A stretch of DNA of 32,882 nt, taken from contig LSSK01001011.1 of the NCBI GenBank assembly GCA_001969505.1, positions 1 to 32,882 on the forward strand. The letters run 5' to 3'. Of the stretch, positions 8,349 to 20,454 are shown piece by piece. The position numbers and the translations under genes are program-made. Origin of the DNA: Zancudomyces culisetae (taxonomy: Eukaryota > Kickxellomycota > Harpellomycetes > Harpellales > Legeriomycetaceae). Below the pieces are notes generated by a model that made no database searches, was not told where the DNA came from, and saw only the letters and a list, made by a program, of their open reading frames with translations. Every line of letters begins with the position of its first letter. Position 1 is the stretch's first letter.

Positions 8349-11300
8349 GAACGGAACTTTCATGTGTTCCACACTTTATGTTAGTAATAGCCCAAACGCA
8401 AAAAAAAATTTTTTTTTAAGGCCTAATTGAAAGCAGCTTTGACAGCAAGAAAAACATCTGTTACTTAATTCTGTTACATAACTTTTAAATTATTAGCAAC
8501 TGAAGATTTAGCATATTTGTAGCCTATCACCATTGTTTGGGAGATATCGTAAATGTGATTTTGTTTTGGTATTTTTATTTTCTACCTGCATTTCTTTTTC
8601 TCTATACTGTTTCGGTAATTGCGATGGTTTATTTAATTGATTCTTGCTGGTTTTATTACAGAATATTTTGGTTTTTATGGAATTACTAAGATTAAACTTG
8701 GGAAATACATTAAATTTGGTTAAAACATGCTTTGGTTGGAAAACAAATACACCAAAGTGTTGTATACTGATGATTGAGTACTATGGGAGGAAAACACCAA
8801 ACTCCACTTTTTTTTTGAATGTTTGTCAAGGGTTCACTACTCTGCACCTTGTTCCCGCACTTGTGCTTCACTTGCGCTTGAATTTTAATTGACGTCAAAA
8901 TTGCTAATCTTTGCTAATTTATGCCATTACCAAATCCATCTATAACAAAATGTATGAGTTTTACGGTGTTGCCACATAAAAACAATCCTTTTCTTTTGAT
9001 GGTAGGCTCATACGCCTTTCTACATAAAAAAGCGATGCATGGGGCTCGCTGTTTCATGTTTAGGCATCAGTAATATATTTAGAATCATATGTATATTTAT
9101 AGGTTGTGGAGTACATCCTAACTCAAAAGGTGTCTTTTGAAAATTACATCTAACATTTTATCAGTTGTCGAGTTAGCTTGCTAATGTTATTGATAAAGCT
9201 CCAAACCCTGCACTTTTTTTTTTGTATTTTTCCACCTAATAGCCAAATATAATCAGTTTGAAAAGGAAAAAAAAACAGAAAAAAGGTGCCATTCAGTTTG
9301 TTTTTTTTTGGCTAAACCACTTCCCGTTTTGAAATAAATAATCCTACTACATACCCGGTTACTCTATTGGCTGTGGCTGCTGAGAAATTATAAAAACCGT
9401 GCTAATAACCAACTTGGTTATAATTCCGGCATGGCAGAAATCCATGAGCTAATTGGCTACTAAGTGGGACTGGCTAAATGTATGATATTGCATAAACGCC
9501 TTTACTTTTTATCTTTCACACAACCCTGTAGCACACTCACGCTTTGTTGTGCTTTACAAACATAAACAAAATTGGAATGGTTGAAACTCAAGCAAATTTT
9601 ATATCTTTTACTTAATATTTTTTCACGCTTTTTCCCTCCCCCTTTTCACCCCATCCTAGCAACAACAAAAAGGGACGCAATTAAAAGAGTATTTGGGCGT
9701 GATACACAAGGGGAAAAACTTAGATGTGTAGCAAAAATAAAGCGAATACATAAAACAAGGCCTATAAATCAAGCACATGTGGTGAAACCATTGATATTTG
9801 TAATTGCATATGGGAAATCTCTTTTTTTTCTCCAATAAGTTGGAAAAATAACGCTTTTTCAATACAAAGAATAGGGCTGAAAGAAAGCTATATCGGAATG
9901 GTAGGGAGTGGAAAACTAAAATGGAAAGCTGGACTGAGCCAAAAATACATGATATTCAATAGGGCTGACTCGCACCCATCTTTTTTTTACCATTACATAC
10001 TTTATTGATCACCTGCTACATTTGGATTTCATTGCACCTATTGTACTTGATAGTACGGGATTTAATCCTGCTACATTATGATTTACTTTTTTCGAAGCTT
10101 TACAATAAAAATAAAAGTAAAAATAAAACAAAAACAAACAGATCAAAAAGAAAAGCGTTCCCAAAGCTGTAATATTATTTCCCCAGCTTGCCCCTCTCCA
10201 CCAATTTTTACATCATCGTGATTTTTCAGTTGCCACAGTTGGCCCTGTTATCTGTATTTATTATCATATTCCCGGAAATAGACACCAGTGAGTGTGCGCT
10301 ATTACTTTCAATGACCATATTAGTTACAACTGTCTTTTTTCTGTACACGCCTCTTAGCTGAATTCATAGAGATCTATTACAAAACACCAATAGTTTAAAA
10401 CATCACATCATTTCCACAGCTTTGTTTGTTATATTGTTTTGGAGTAGCTAGAATAGTGGGAGCAAATGTGTTTGTGGAAACTTTCCGAGTTCATTTGTTC
10501 TAATTGAGCTAGGATTAGCTATGATAATACGAAAAGAGGTTTTTGCCTTCACATCACTTGGAATTCCTCTTTAGTAAAAGAAATTATCACCTTATTGCTG
10601 AATGAAAAATTAGTCAACAAGACTAAATAAATGTAAACAAACCATGTACAGCCTATCCAAAGCAGGTAAATACAGAATAGCTGTTTGCTAAACCATCACT
10701 CGCTAAGAACACCCTAACAAATAAAATAAAAAAAAGAAGAAACAACATCGGTATCATAAGCGCCTAAATGTAAAATCATTTGGTGGAGAGGCTCTAAAAA
10801 AAATTGGGTTTGCTGCTGGGTACAAACTTTTATTCAATTTACCCAGCTTTTTCAGATCTCACACAGGTATTAAAAGCATAGTTTAAGAGCTGGGTAAGAA
10901 ACAAAAAGAAAGGATGGGATGTGTTGGGATGGATAAATTAAATTTTCAAGCTAGTGCCTATTTTGGTCAGACAAACCAACTTGCTCATCACTGATGTTTA
11001 TGAATGAAATGATGGTAATGGTGGTTCTAACCGTTTTCTCATGTTGCTGAAAAAAGATAGCTTTTTGTTCAACAAAATTCTTAATTAGGTAACCTCAACA
11101 ATGTTTTTTTTTGGTTACCAAAACGATATAGTTGAACGGAACCTTTTCTTGGGAATATTGTAAAAATTTGATACAGAAAACAAAGCAACTAAGGGATAGA
11201 CACAAATCTCAAAACCTTCTTGTAAATTTGCGAAAATTATGTAATGTCTATACAATACTAAATATAAAAAAGCTAAAGCAGGGATGGAGTCAAAAGAGCA

Positions 11301-12844
11301 ACCAAAAGGCAATGCCCTATTTCTTGATATCGTGTTGTTGTAAACATTGGTTTTTAAATTTCTGCCCCTTACACTCCCTTTTGAAACATGCATCAGTAAA
11401 CACTTTAACAAAATAACAGTTGAAAAATACATACAAGAAAGCATAGCATGACCACTAACACGTTTAGTTTATTCCAAGTCGAATCCTTTTGGTACCTCAT
11501 CCCCCCCCCCTTCTCACTGTCCGATATCCGATCTTGTTTCACATCTTTTCTTTAGGTTGGTTTTTTTTTAAAGGCTGTAGAACTGGTAAATATCAATAAG
11601 CCTACTCCCCCCAGCCACACTCTATCTTTTCCTTACAAAAAACTCTTCAACAAAACCACATCATGCCACACCTTTTATAATGAGAATCAAAAAATGAATA
11701 TTTTATTTTGTAGTGGAAATAATACTGCGAAAGATCAAACTACACATTACTACTTGAAATAGAAGGGGATAAGCGATATAATTGATCTGATATCTTACAC
11801 GTCTTTTTTACTCAAAAGTGGATGAGACAGGAAAATGATTGGTTTTATGTTTATTGGTGAATACAGTTTACTAGAAACCCAACACTTTTGGTTCCTCCCT
11901 CAAGTGTGGTTATTAACATAATTTTAGAACCACTTTGCGATAGAGTAATTAAGACGTATTTACCTCTTGGTATTTTCTGTTCATTGAAAACTAAGCTACT
12001 ACATTGCCAAAAGTCTGTTTTGATTTAACACCCTCAAATTGATTGTGAGTACGCGACTCGATCGTTTTTTGTGCTAGTCTGCCACATGTCATGAAGCTGA
12101 AACTCTTTAAACTTTCTTATAAAAGAAAAAGTCATGTTAACCTGATGGATAGCTGTATTTACTTCAATTATCTTTATGCGGACTTTAGTCATTTATTGAT
12201 TGTGGTGTATACAGTGTGCAATAAAGATATCAGTGGTACCAATCATAATTTGTACAACAAGAAACCCACAACAATGTGCCATCTTTCTCCCACCACTAGT
12301 CATTATACTAACATTAAATTGACTTTTTCAGTAGAATATTGAAAATATTTTGCTGCCGAGACGTTTTTTAGTCGCAAGCTAATAATCTAAATAGCCGATT
12401 TGCTTATACGTAGTAACTCTTATCTAATACTGAAATTATTTTCCAACTTAATTGTTCCTGTATTTGTCTTGTGCATCCCAACACCTAGGTTAAATTATAT
12501 TTCGAAGTGGATGTGTTTAAATTCCTAAATTACTCGAATTGTCCCTTTCTTTTAATTCAAAAAGATGGTTGTTTTACACATTCCAGGCATTTTCAAGAAA
12601 TTTCGCTTACATTGTACTTTGAAGTTATAGTACCATTAGCTAATAAATGAGCGTCAAATGACTCGTACTTCATGTACTTTTCTTTTAAAAAGGCTTTTTA
12701 ATTTAGAAAAATTCACCTTGGTTCACTTTTCTCCAAGTCAACAACTCACAAACTCACCAGTTCATCACCCCTAAACACACCTAAACAACATCCCTTTTTT
12801 TCTTTTACCGTTGTTTTTTTTTTAACTGAAATCAGTAACATTAT

Positions 12845-12909
12845 TTTTTGTAGTTTTATATGATATTTACTAATGAATTCAGCAAACAAAAAAATTGGTA
12901 ACAGGGTCT
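12845..12909. repeat. Diverged dispersed repeat, copy B
   Basis: Contains TAGTTTTATATGATATTTA, then an A-rich run ending in CAGGGTCT, matching the order of blocks in copy A at about 4736-4810 in the same orientation. No target-site duplication or coding content is visible. Confidence 0.35.
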
Positions 12910-13889
12910 TTCCTAAAACGTCAACTATAAGCTACCTTACAAAGTTAATTGTTTCTATAAAGGCAAAAAACAGTTAAATGACTGAACAGTCTTATGTTAC
13001 GCAAATATTTCTAAATGGAGAGAAATACTATTTCATACAATACCAGCGATACCCAATTACATAAAGAAACGATTATCAAGTCCAAGAAAGTCTGGTATTG
13101 ATTAAAGTAAATGGTTTTGCATCAAAGCCCTTGAAACTAAAGTCAGTAGCGAAAAAAAAGACACACATATCCACACTTCAGCTAAATTCATCGCTAGTAA
13201 AAATTAAATAATAATAGAAAAGGCCGTTCAATCAAATGAATTGGGCTTACTGTAGGTAAGTAATAGTTGCAATAGCATAATCCTGCCCCACTTCAACTTT
13301 TCAACAACTAAAAGGGATAGAAAAATACATTAATTTCGAAAAATATTAGTTTTTTTTGGCTGGTAAAGTAATAATTATGCCATCCTCTTCCTTTTTTAGT
13401 TTTAGTGAACCATAAAGCGCCTATATCACATTGAGCCAGATTCGTAAGCTATCTCTACAAAAGGAAATCATTATAAAAAACCACATGACCATCTTATAAT
13501 TTAGATCCACGTAACTCGAGAGAAAAAATTCACCACATTTATTAATGTGCATTGGGATATAATTATGGAAAATTGCCTAGTTGATCAAGAAATAGAAAGA
13601 TATAAAATTGAATCAAAATAGTGTAGAGTTCCATGATTAGTGTTAAGTATGCTCGCAAAATCGGTTAGTATCGTTTCAAATGTTTCTAAAATTTAATAGA
13701 CCAATAGCACTTTCTGTACAAAAATTAAAAAAAAAATTTTTCGCGATTTTGGCAATATGAGAGGGAGAACTTCTTACAAGACTAAAACGACTTGCACCAT
13801 TTTTACAAAAAGCTTTTGTACAAGTTCCAGCTATATCAACAAGAAGGGAAGAAATTGGTGTCTAAAAACACAAAGAATTTAATCATATA

Positions 13890-15437
13890 ATGTTAAACGG
13901 TGGAAAAAGATACTCAAGCGTCAGGGATGCAGAAAACACACCGGAGAGGAGTGGTGAAGGCAAAATCCAGACCGATGGAGATTTTTTGATTAAGAATAAT
14001 GAGGAAATAGATACAACAAGCCCATTCGGTGTGCGACTTCTTACTCAGGATCAGGATGTTTTTCTATATAATGCATGGTAAGTTATTATTGCTGCATTCA
14101 TTCACAGGTTATGTCATGAGTTTTATAATCGGCAGATAAATTCGGAAATCGAGCATCTATCTTTACTCGCCACATGCTTTACTTTTACTTAGAGCTTGTT
14201 TGCTTGATAAAAAATAGGGATAATGTAGAGCCCGATGAGGAATACAATAAATATGCAGAATTAAGACTTGAATTCCATCGAGAAAACCCAGTACCTGAAG
14301 ATAAGAAAGGTATTTAGTTTTTTTAAGAAAACTTTTTAACATTTGTACACATTTTTATTCAACCCAACTTTTGTACATGGTTTAAGTATAATTTTTGACA
14401 AGAAATCGATCCAATTAGAAGAATTATACCTAATTATACGTACACTATTGAAATGAAAAATAGAGTATTACAACGAAAATCCGAGTAAATTCTGGAATGA
14501 TTTCTACAGCAGCAATCAAAATAGATTTTTTAAGGATAGATACTGGTTATACATCGAATTTCCTGAGCTTTTTTCATGGACTAAGCACTACACAATTCCT
14601 AAAGATGTCAAAGCAAATGCCAAAAAGGAAAACACGGACGGAGATGGAGACGAAATGGTCGAGCAGAGAAACAGCGAAGTGTCTCCTGAAATAACATGTA
14701 AAACTGAAGCTAAGCTAGAAACAGACATCGAACAAAAGCAGGATACGAATGAGGATGTGGATGGTACTGTGAACATTATGGAACTCGGTTGTGGTGCTGG
14801 AAACACAGTTTTTCCACTGCTTCAAAGCATCAGTGATAGTAGGATGCGGATATTTGCGTGTGATTACTCAAAAACTGCAGTTGACGTAGTAAAGGTGGGG
14901 TATATCATCTATATTGTTGATTTTTTTTTCCTGTAATCATATTTATAAGGTATTATATTCTCATTATGACTACCGACACCCTAATAGGATAATCCATTAT
15001 ACAATGATGGGCGGTGTCAAGCATTTGTATGGGACATCACAAGTGATAGTCTCCCCACCCAAGCAACTCCTGGTTCAATGGACTATATTTTATGTATATT
15101 TGTGCTATCAGCTGTACATCCATCTACCTGGAAACAGGCGGTTGACAACCTATGCTCCCTGTTGAAACCTGGAGGAACTCTTCTGTTTAGGGATTATGGT
15201 AGAAACGACATGGTGCAGTTACGGTTCAAAGGAAATAGACTTCTTGACGAAAACTTTTATATTAGGGGAGATGGAACCAGGGTTTATTTCTTTACAAACC
15301 AAGAATTGAGCGATCTCTTCTCTGAAAAATTTGAGATTGTACAAAATGGGATAGATAGGCGTCTGATTGTAAACCGACATAGAAGGATAAAAATGCACAG
15401 AGTCTGGCTCCAAGCAAAATTCATAAAAAAGAAGTAA
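13890..15437 (+). CDS. tRNA N3-methylcytidine methyltransferase, METTL2/Trm140 family
   Basis: Four exons assembled by hand: 13890-14077, 14218-14309, 14464-14894 and 14988-15437, giving 386 residues. Introns are 140, 154 and 93 nt, start GTAAGT, GTATTT or GTGGGG and end in TAG; phases agree throughout. The protein runs like METTL2: FGVRLL...YNAWDNVE across the first junction, NPVPEDKKEYYNENPSKFW across the second, RFFKDRYWL and EFPEL, SAM motif I MELGCGAGNT, ACDYSKTAVDVVK joined to DNPLYNDGRCQAFVWD across the third, then DYILCIFVLSAVHP, LLKPGGTLLFRDYG and RGDGTRVYFFT. The family methylates C32 in the anticodon loop of some tRNAs using S-adenosylmethionine. An acidic, poorly conserved insert (about 14600-14760) precedes motif I. 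It lacks the N-terminal actin-binding extension of yeast Abp140. The third donor, GTGGGG, is weak, but the alternative of reading through meets a stop. Confidence 0.9.
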
Positions 15438-16905
15438 TCACTTTTTCTAAAAATAACATTTTTTTGCAGTTTTTTGCACATATGCCACGAGTAAATATAA
15501 TTGGATCTTTGTATTACTTTGGAACGGGGTTTATCGTCCCATTAGATGATGACTTTGCATAAACGAATACATCTTTAAATACCCGTCTCTCTTCCCAAGA
15601 ACTGTTTGTTACTAGCACTAGTGATGTATAATGATACCTTGAAATGAAACTATCAAGATAAACATTTATTTATCATAGATAATCATATCTAAAAGGGTCC
15701 ACTCATGAATATACGAATCATAGTCGCCCTACTTTGGCTATTTTCTTTTTAAATAATATGGTATGTAAATATATTTACATTTCTAATCCAAGTATGAACT
15801 CGAGATTGCCAAAGCTATGCGGTTAGGGCAATCCTATAAATATTGGTTTAATTGGATCCTTCATAACTTTAGCATCTAAGACTGGTGTTGAACTGTCATC
15901 CTATCTTGTTTGTCAAATTCAAGTCACAAACTCAGATTGATGTTAATAAAGAAATCCAAAATGAGAAAAAGCAATAATGTTTTTATATTTAGGATTACTC
16001 CAAATTTACTTTGCAGATTTTCAGAAGGTTTTCAGAAGGTTTAGAAACTATATGTCATTAGTACTACATGAGTAACCCTCGTTAAGCCTTGTAAAAAGTA
16101 ATAAGGGACTGCAAATGCAGCAACGAGTTTTATTTAGAAAATATTTCAATTTATTTTTTTACGTTATATCTAAGTTTAGGTTGCCCCAATAAAACGATAA
16201 ACGCATTTAGATGGCGCTTCTTGACATAATATTAAATATTGCAGCTTGGATTTGTTTAATTGGTCAAACTTAGTATCGGTGTAGCTTCATAGTCATATTT
16301 TGGTGTAGTTGGTGTTTTGTCTATATTTGACACTATCTAGTTCATGATGCCTATTTGCTCTTGCTGGGCTCTATTTTTAGAAATTATATATAATTACATA
16401 ATTACTATAAAATTTGTGTATTTTGTATAGTTAAGACAAATTTAGCACGTTAGTAAGCGAACATTAATACTACAGTTATAATTAAGCCGGCAACAACAAG
16501 GCATTATGGTTGGCAGGTGTTGTATTTGCTTATTAATATTTAAATATAGACATTTATAATTGCCACCATAAAATTCTAAGTGCAGGCACCATTTTTCAGA
16601 ATAAATTTTTTTTTGCGTTTTGTGCTAATAACCGTCAGAAAGAAAGCAAACAGCTGGACATCCTGAAAAAACATCAAATTTTAGAAGTATAAATCATCAC
16701 TATACCATCCTAATGTTACACCTCTTTCGAAAAGCAATAAGCATACTTTAACGCATTAATATATTCATAATTTAAAATAAAAAACACTAGCAACCAAAGC
16801 ATAAATACAGCGCAATAAATATCAACTCTGTGTTCCTTCCCTTCAACATCTTAGAGAAGATCAAAATAAACACTACTTAGATAACAAACGACAAACTATA
16901 CAAAA
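15438..16905. other. 1.5 kb intergenic region, promoter of the secreted protease
   Basis: AT-rich with no supportable gene. It contains a tight cluster of GATA-type motifs at 15650-15682 and a short direct repeat of TTTTCAGAAGG near 16018-16040. TATAAAT occurs at 16688-16694, about 210 bases before the protease start, and one more AGATAA lies close to the ATG (about 16878). Confidence 0.5.
15650..15682. promoter_or_regulatory. Cluster of four HGATAR (GATA-factor) motifs
   Basis: Within 33 bases there are CTATCA (reverse of TGATAG), AGATAA, TTATCA (reverse of TGATAA) and AGATAA, on both strands. GATA factors of the AreA/Nit2 class control nitrogen-regulated genes, including secreted proteases, in many fungi. 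The next gene downstream is a secreted protease 1.2 kb away. AT-rich sequence raises the chance background. Confidence 0.3.
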
Positions 16906-18405
16906 ATGTTACAATATTTAACATCAGCTAGCCTTGGTCGTGTTTTTATAACACTATCATGTGTTTTGATGTTTTCAAGAGTTGGCGCACTCTTGCCAAT
17001 ATACAACATCGATGGGAGTGTATTTAATATGAAAAACAGGGGTTTGGAGCCAGATACAAAGGACTACAATGTTATATTCAATACGGGGTCAATAACATAC
17101 TACGCAACTACCTGGGCTACATCTAATGAACTCAGTAGTTTGAAAGGAAAATACCCTAACAGTAGTGAATATAATACCCAATTGATCCAGCTCGCTGTAC
17201 AAAAGCATATACAAAAAGTTAATGACTATATAGATTCCAGCGACCCACAGAGTACCAAGATCAACCCTGAAAGTATTGTAAACATTAGCGGGTTATTTGC
17301 ATCATATCCGTGCACAATTACGCAAAAGACATTGGAGTTTATAACATCACAAGCATATTTAAAGTACGTTCAAATCGATGGGATGGTGGAGTACCAAATG
17401 GAAACCGTTAATGCGACCAGTGATGATTATGCGTCAATGTTTGATAGAGCTGAATACAAAGATGTCGGTGTGTCACTTTTTACAAAGAGAAAGCGTTCAA
17501 ATACACAGTTGTCCTTCCAAAGAAATCCACATTGGGGCCTAGACAGGATTGTGAATACCGATCGTCCAAGTATACTCTATCCTTATGGACAAGGTTATTA
17601 CTACCCTTCAAGCGCTGGTGAGGGAGTGGTAGTGTACGTTTTGGATAGTGGTATAAAGATAAGTCATGCAGAATTTGAGGGTCGTGCGAGCTACGGAAAA
17701 AACTACGTCAACGACAACACTTCAACACCTGAACCTGATGATGACCTTAACGGTCATGGAACAGCTGTTGCTTCACTTATTGGTGGAAAAAATCTGGGTG
17801 TGGCTAAAAAGGTAAAGCTTATTAGTTACAAAGTAACAAGAAAAGACTCTACTGGAATGTTAAGTTGGTTTGCACAAGCAGTTGGTGATGTGATTGCCGA
17901 GGCCACCAACGCAACTGATGGTAGATTAGGAAGTTTAATTTCATATTCCGTTGTGTTTGGTAGTACAAACACCTTTTTGAATGAAGCAGCTGTTGCTGCT
18001 CAACAGGCTGGTGTACCAATAATTAATGCTGCTGGAAACAACAACAAAAATGCCTGTATAACTTCGCCCACCGGTTCGGGTGCTACCATTGCTGTTGGTT
18101 CGGTAGATAGATATGACGGATATGCCTACGATACAAACTATGGTCAGTGCGTACCTATATATGCACCAGGTGTAAGCGTGATGGCCGCTAGTATATCTTC
18201 AGACACGGGTACAACTACGGTTTCGGGAACATCGTTTGCAGCACCCATCGTGTCTGGTGCTGCCGCACTACTTGTTGCAAACGATCCTTCTTTATCACCA
18301 ACCGCTCTTAAAGATAAACTTGTTGCGCTTTCAACGCCAAACGTGATCAATGGTACAAGAGCTTCTAGTAGTAGAAATATTCTTTATTTACCAGAATCCT
18401 TCTAA
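16906..18405 (+). CDS. Secreted subtilisin-like serine protease (S8, proteinase K-like)
   Basis: 499 residues, single exon. The N-terminus has a hydrophobic signal region (about residues 10-29, ending RVGA). Residues about 54-163 resemble an I9 inhibitor prodomain. A multibasic KRKR at 194-197 is a likely Kex2-type processing site just before the mature domain, which opens near NPHWGLDRI (207-215). Catalytic triad: Asp247 in VLDSGI, His284 in NGHGTAVAS, Ser443 in SGTSFAAPI; the oxyanion Asn is probably Asn378 in NAAGNNN. The family cleaves peptide bonds by an Asp-His-Ser mechanism, here outside the cell or in the secretory/vacuolar route. Odd points: the usual substrate-pocket segment SLGG is SYSV (346-349), and GTSMATPHVAG has become GTSFAAPIVSG. 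The triad is intact, so it is probably active but with altered specificity. There is no C-terminal extension, so it is likely soluble. Confidence 0.93.
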   Translation: MLQYLTSASLGRVFITLSCVLMFSRVGALLPIYNIDGSVFNMKNRGLEPDTKDYNVIFNTGSITYYATTWATSNELSSLKGKYPNSSEYNTQLIQLAVQKHIQKVNDYIDSSDPQSTKINPESIVNISGLFASYPCTITQKTLEFITSQAYLKYVQIDGMVEYQMETVNATSDDYASMFDRAEYKDVGVSLFTKRKRSNTQLSFQRNPHWGLDRIVNTDRPSILYPYGQGYYYPSSAGEGVVVYVLDSGIKISHAEFEGRASYGKNYVNDNTSTPEPDDDLNGHGTAVASLIGGKNLGVAKKVKLISYKVTRKDSTGMLSWFAQAVGDVIAEATNATDGRLGSLISYSVVFGSTNTFLNEAAVAAQQAGVPIINAAGNNNKNACITSPTGSGATIAVGSVDRYDGYAYDTNYGQCVPIYAPGVSVMAASISSDTGTTTVSGTSFAAPIVSGAAALLVANDPSLSPTALKDKLVALSTPNVINGTRASSSRNILYLPESF

Positions 18406-18946
18406 CTTTTTACTTTGCTTTCCCATTTTAATGTTTCTTTATTTTTCCAGCTATAGCTTTTAATTCGCATTTCATACATATCATTACTGACTTCCTACAG
18501 TTGAACTGTACTCAAATCATTTGTAGCTATGTGAGTATCTACTTGGAAAAACATACCATATAAACACAAATGTTATTTAAAATCGACTCTTGCAGGTGTT
18601 GGTTATACCTTTTTAGAAGGGGGTAGGGTATAGAAAGGTTAAAGTTTAAAATATTGGAGAATAAGGGCAACACTACTTGCCGTATTATAAGAAGGTAACT
18701 TGAATATATATGAATTAAAAGGTTGTTGTTGCCGTGCTTTTACCCAAATCATACCTATGCTAAAAACGGCTAATGTTGGACCAAAATATGCAATTTTTGG
18801 TTCACAGACTATTTTTAATTTCATTGAAGATAGAAGAAACCAATGGATCATTCTCCAAAAATAATCATAATTTTCATTTCGATTCTACAAAAGCTTCCTT
18901 CAAACAAACAAGCAAAAAGGCGCCGAATTGGGACTTGTAAAAGGAC
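18406..18946. other. Intergenic region between protease and GTPase genes
   Basis: 541 bases of AT-rich sequence carrying the protease 3' flank and the GTPase promoter. I see no gene, RNA or repeat in it. Confidence 0.5.
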
Positions 18947-19947
18947 ATGGGGTTTTTAACTACACTTAGAAAGCTCAAGAGAAAAGAAAAGGATATTCGA
19001 ATTTTGTTTTTGTAAGTTTCTGCACCTTGTCAATTTAAATTATCACAAATTGAGTTATACAACTCTCTTTCGATATCTCTGTCCTACCTGTTTGAAAAGA
19101 AAAGAAAATCATTTTATATTATTTACCTTCTTTTTTCTTTTTTTTAAAAACGACAAATTCTTATAGGGGACTCGACAATGCGGGAAAAACGACAGTGGTT
19201 AAAAGTATAACAAAGCAAAATGTGTTTGAAATCTCGCCGACATTGGGCTTCAATATCGAAACTTTTGAATATAATGGGTATGATATCTTCACTATATTTT
19301 TAATATTTGGAGCGTGTGGTTGATTTAGTTCTACAATAACAAAGACTTAAGGATTGATTCGGGATCCATACAACCTTTATTTTTATCAAATTGGGACACA
19401 AAAAAAAAACTGTATCTGTAACTATATCTGTATCTGTCATATATATCTAACCAACTAGATTTAACGTTAATGCGTGGGATATTGGAGGACAGCGTTCAAT
19501 CAGGCCATACTGGAAAAACTATTTTGAAAAGACGGACGGGATAGTGTGGGTGGTAGACTCCTCTGATAGTGGAAGGTTGGAGGACTGTTGGTCTGAATTA
19601 TCCTCCATATTGAACGAACAGCGACTCTTAGGTGCATCACTGTTGATACTGGCAAATAAACAAGACGTGGATAGTGCACTGTCACCCGAAGAAATATCTA
19701 CGGTAAGTGATCAACCAACTGGTTGTATTGTGGTTGAAATACACATTTGCAGTTTTAATCTTTTTTTGGATAAAAATACACAAATGAGCACGTGCGGGAC
19801 AATGTACATATATAGGTATTGGAGCTAGGAAAAATAAAAGGGCACAGTTGGAATATTATGCCGTGTAGCGCAATAAAAAGCAAGGGGGTTTTTGAAGGAA
19901 TTGAATGGATTATTAAAGACATATCTGAGCGCGACTTCTTGTACTAG
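18947..19947 (+). CDS. ARF-like small GTPase, Arl2/Cin4 type
   Basis: Four exons assembled by hand: 18947-19011, 19167-19277, 19459-19702 and 19816-19947, giving 183 residues, against 184 in human ARL2. Introns are 155, 181 and 113 nt, start GTAAGT or GTATGA and end in TAG, and all junction phases agree. Diagnostic parts: [20 protein letters not shown] at the N-terminus (Gly2 available for myristoylation), P-loop GLDNAGKTT, switch [11 protein letters not shown], switch [19 protein letters not shown] for guanine, and CSA near the C-terminus. The N-terminal sequence and [14 protein letters not shown] favour Arl2 over other ARF-like proteins. Arl2 acts with tubulin cofactors in tubulin heterodimer folding and microtubule maintenance; the yeast counterpart is Cin4. 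Upstream and downstream genes are unrelated in function. Confidence 0.92.
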
Positions 19948-20454
19948 ATTAACTGCATACACTGCAACAAACTCTGCCGTTAACGAGTTATTTAGATGCG
20001 AGTAAAGTTATTGTACGTAATTATAATTGGAGTGGAGGACATTTTCTCTCAAAAAAAAGAGGCAAGAGACAGTACAACTATGAATTCCAACGTACACCCA
20101 CACACAACATAGCTGATGTTAATACTGATGTGGGATCGGAATTTCTTTTTGTTTTTTTCGAGAAGGCAGTAGATTTCAAAGTTCAAGTCAACTAATGGTA
20201 TACCTTGATACTTGTAAATACCCCCGGGTTCAAAATGTACTTACTCAATAAACTTATAAAAAACATTACTAATTGAGGCTATTGATGTTCAGGAATAAAT
20301 AAACCTTTGAGCTAAAGATGACAGGAGTATTGATTTATACCTGCATCAAGTGCAACTCTTGCTAAAAAAAAGAAGCTTTTTCTCGTATACACTTCGGTCT
20401 ACATATATGAAAATTACACCATTTCCTCGTTTTGTAATACCACTAAATGTATCG

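Larger units (their letters stand above)
7345..13889. other. 6.5 kb gene-free AT-rich region upstream of the MADS gene
   Basis: I find no supportable gene. The longest frames (8644-8892, 9572-9838, 11132-11416, 12091-12342 on +, and overlapping minus frames) are 82-109 codons with no recognisable motif. No tRNA B-box, 5S or spliceosomal RNA signature was seen on either strand. It contains a near-perfect palindrome at 8332-8348, a run of C near 11503-11512, recurrent T-tracts of the form GCACTTTTTTTTTTGTA (about 8200 and 9212), and repeat copy B at about 12845-12909. The left end must contain the promoter of the divergently placed MADS gene and the right end that of the methyltransferase gene. 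It may hide long regulatory sequence, unannotated non-coding RNA or decayed mobile elements. Confidence 0.5.

Noticed and set aside
8760-8800. Hammerhead-like core (CTGATGA followed by GAAA)
   Set aside because: The intervening sequence cannot form stem II, and no closing stem III is seen.
12091-12342. 83-codon ATG-initiated plus-strand frame in the gene desert
   Set aside because: Random-like composition, no signal peptide or domain, and isolated. A small lineage-specific gene cannot be excluded.
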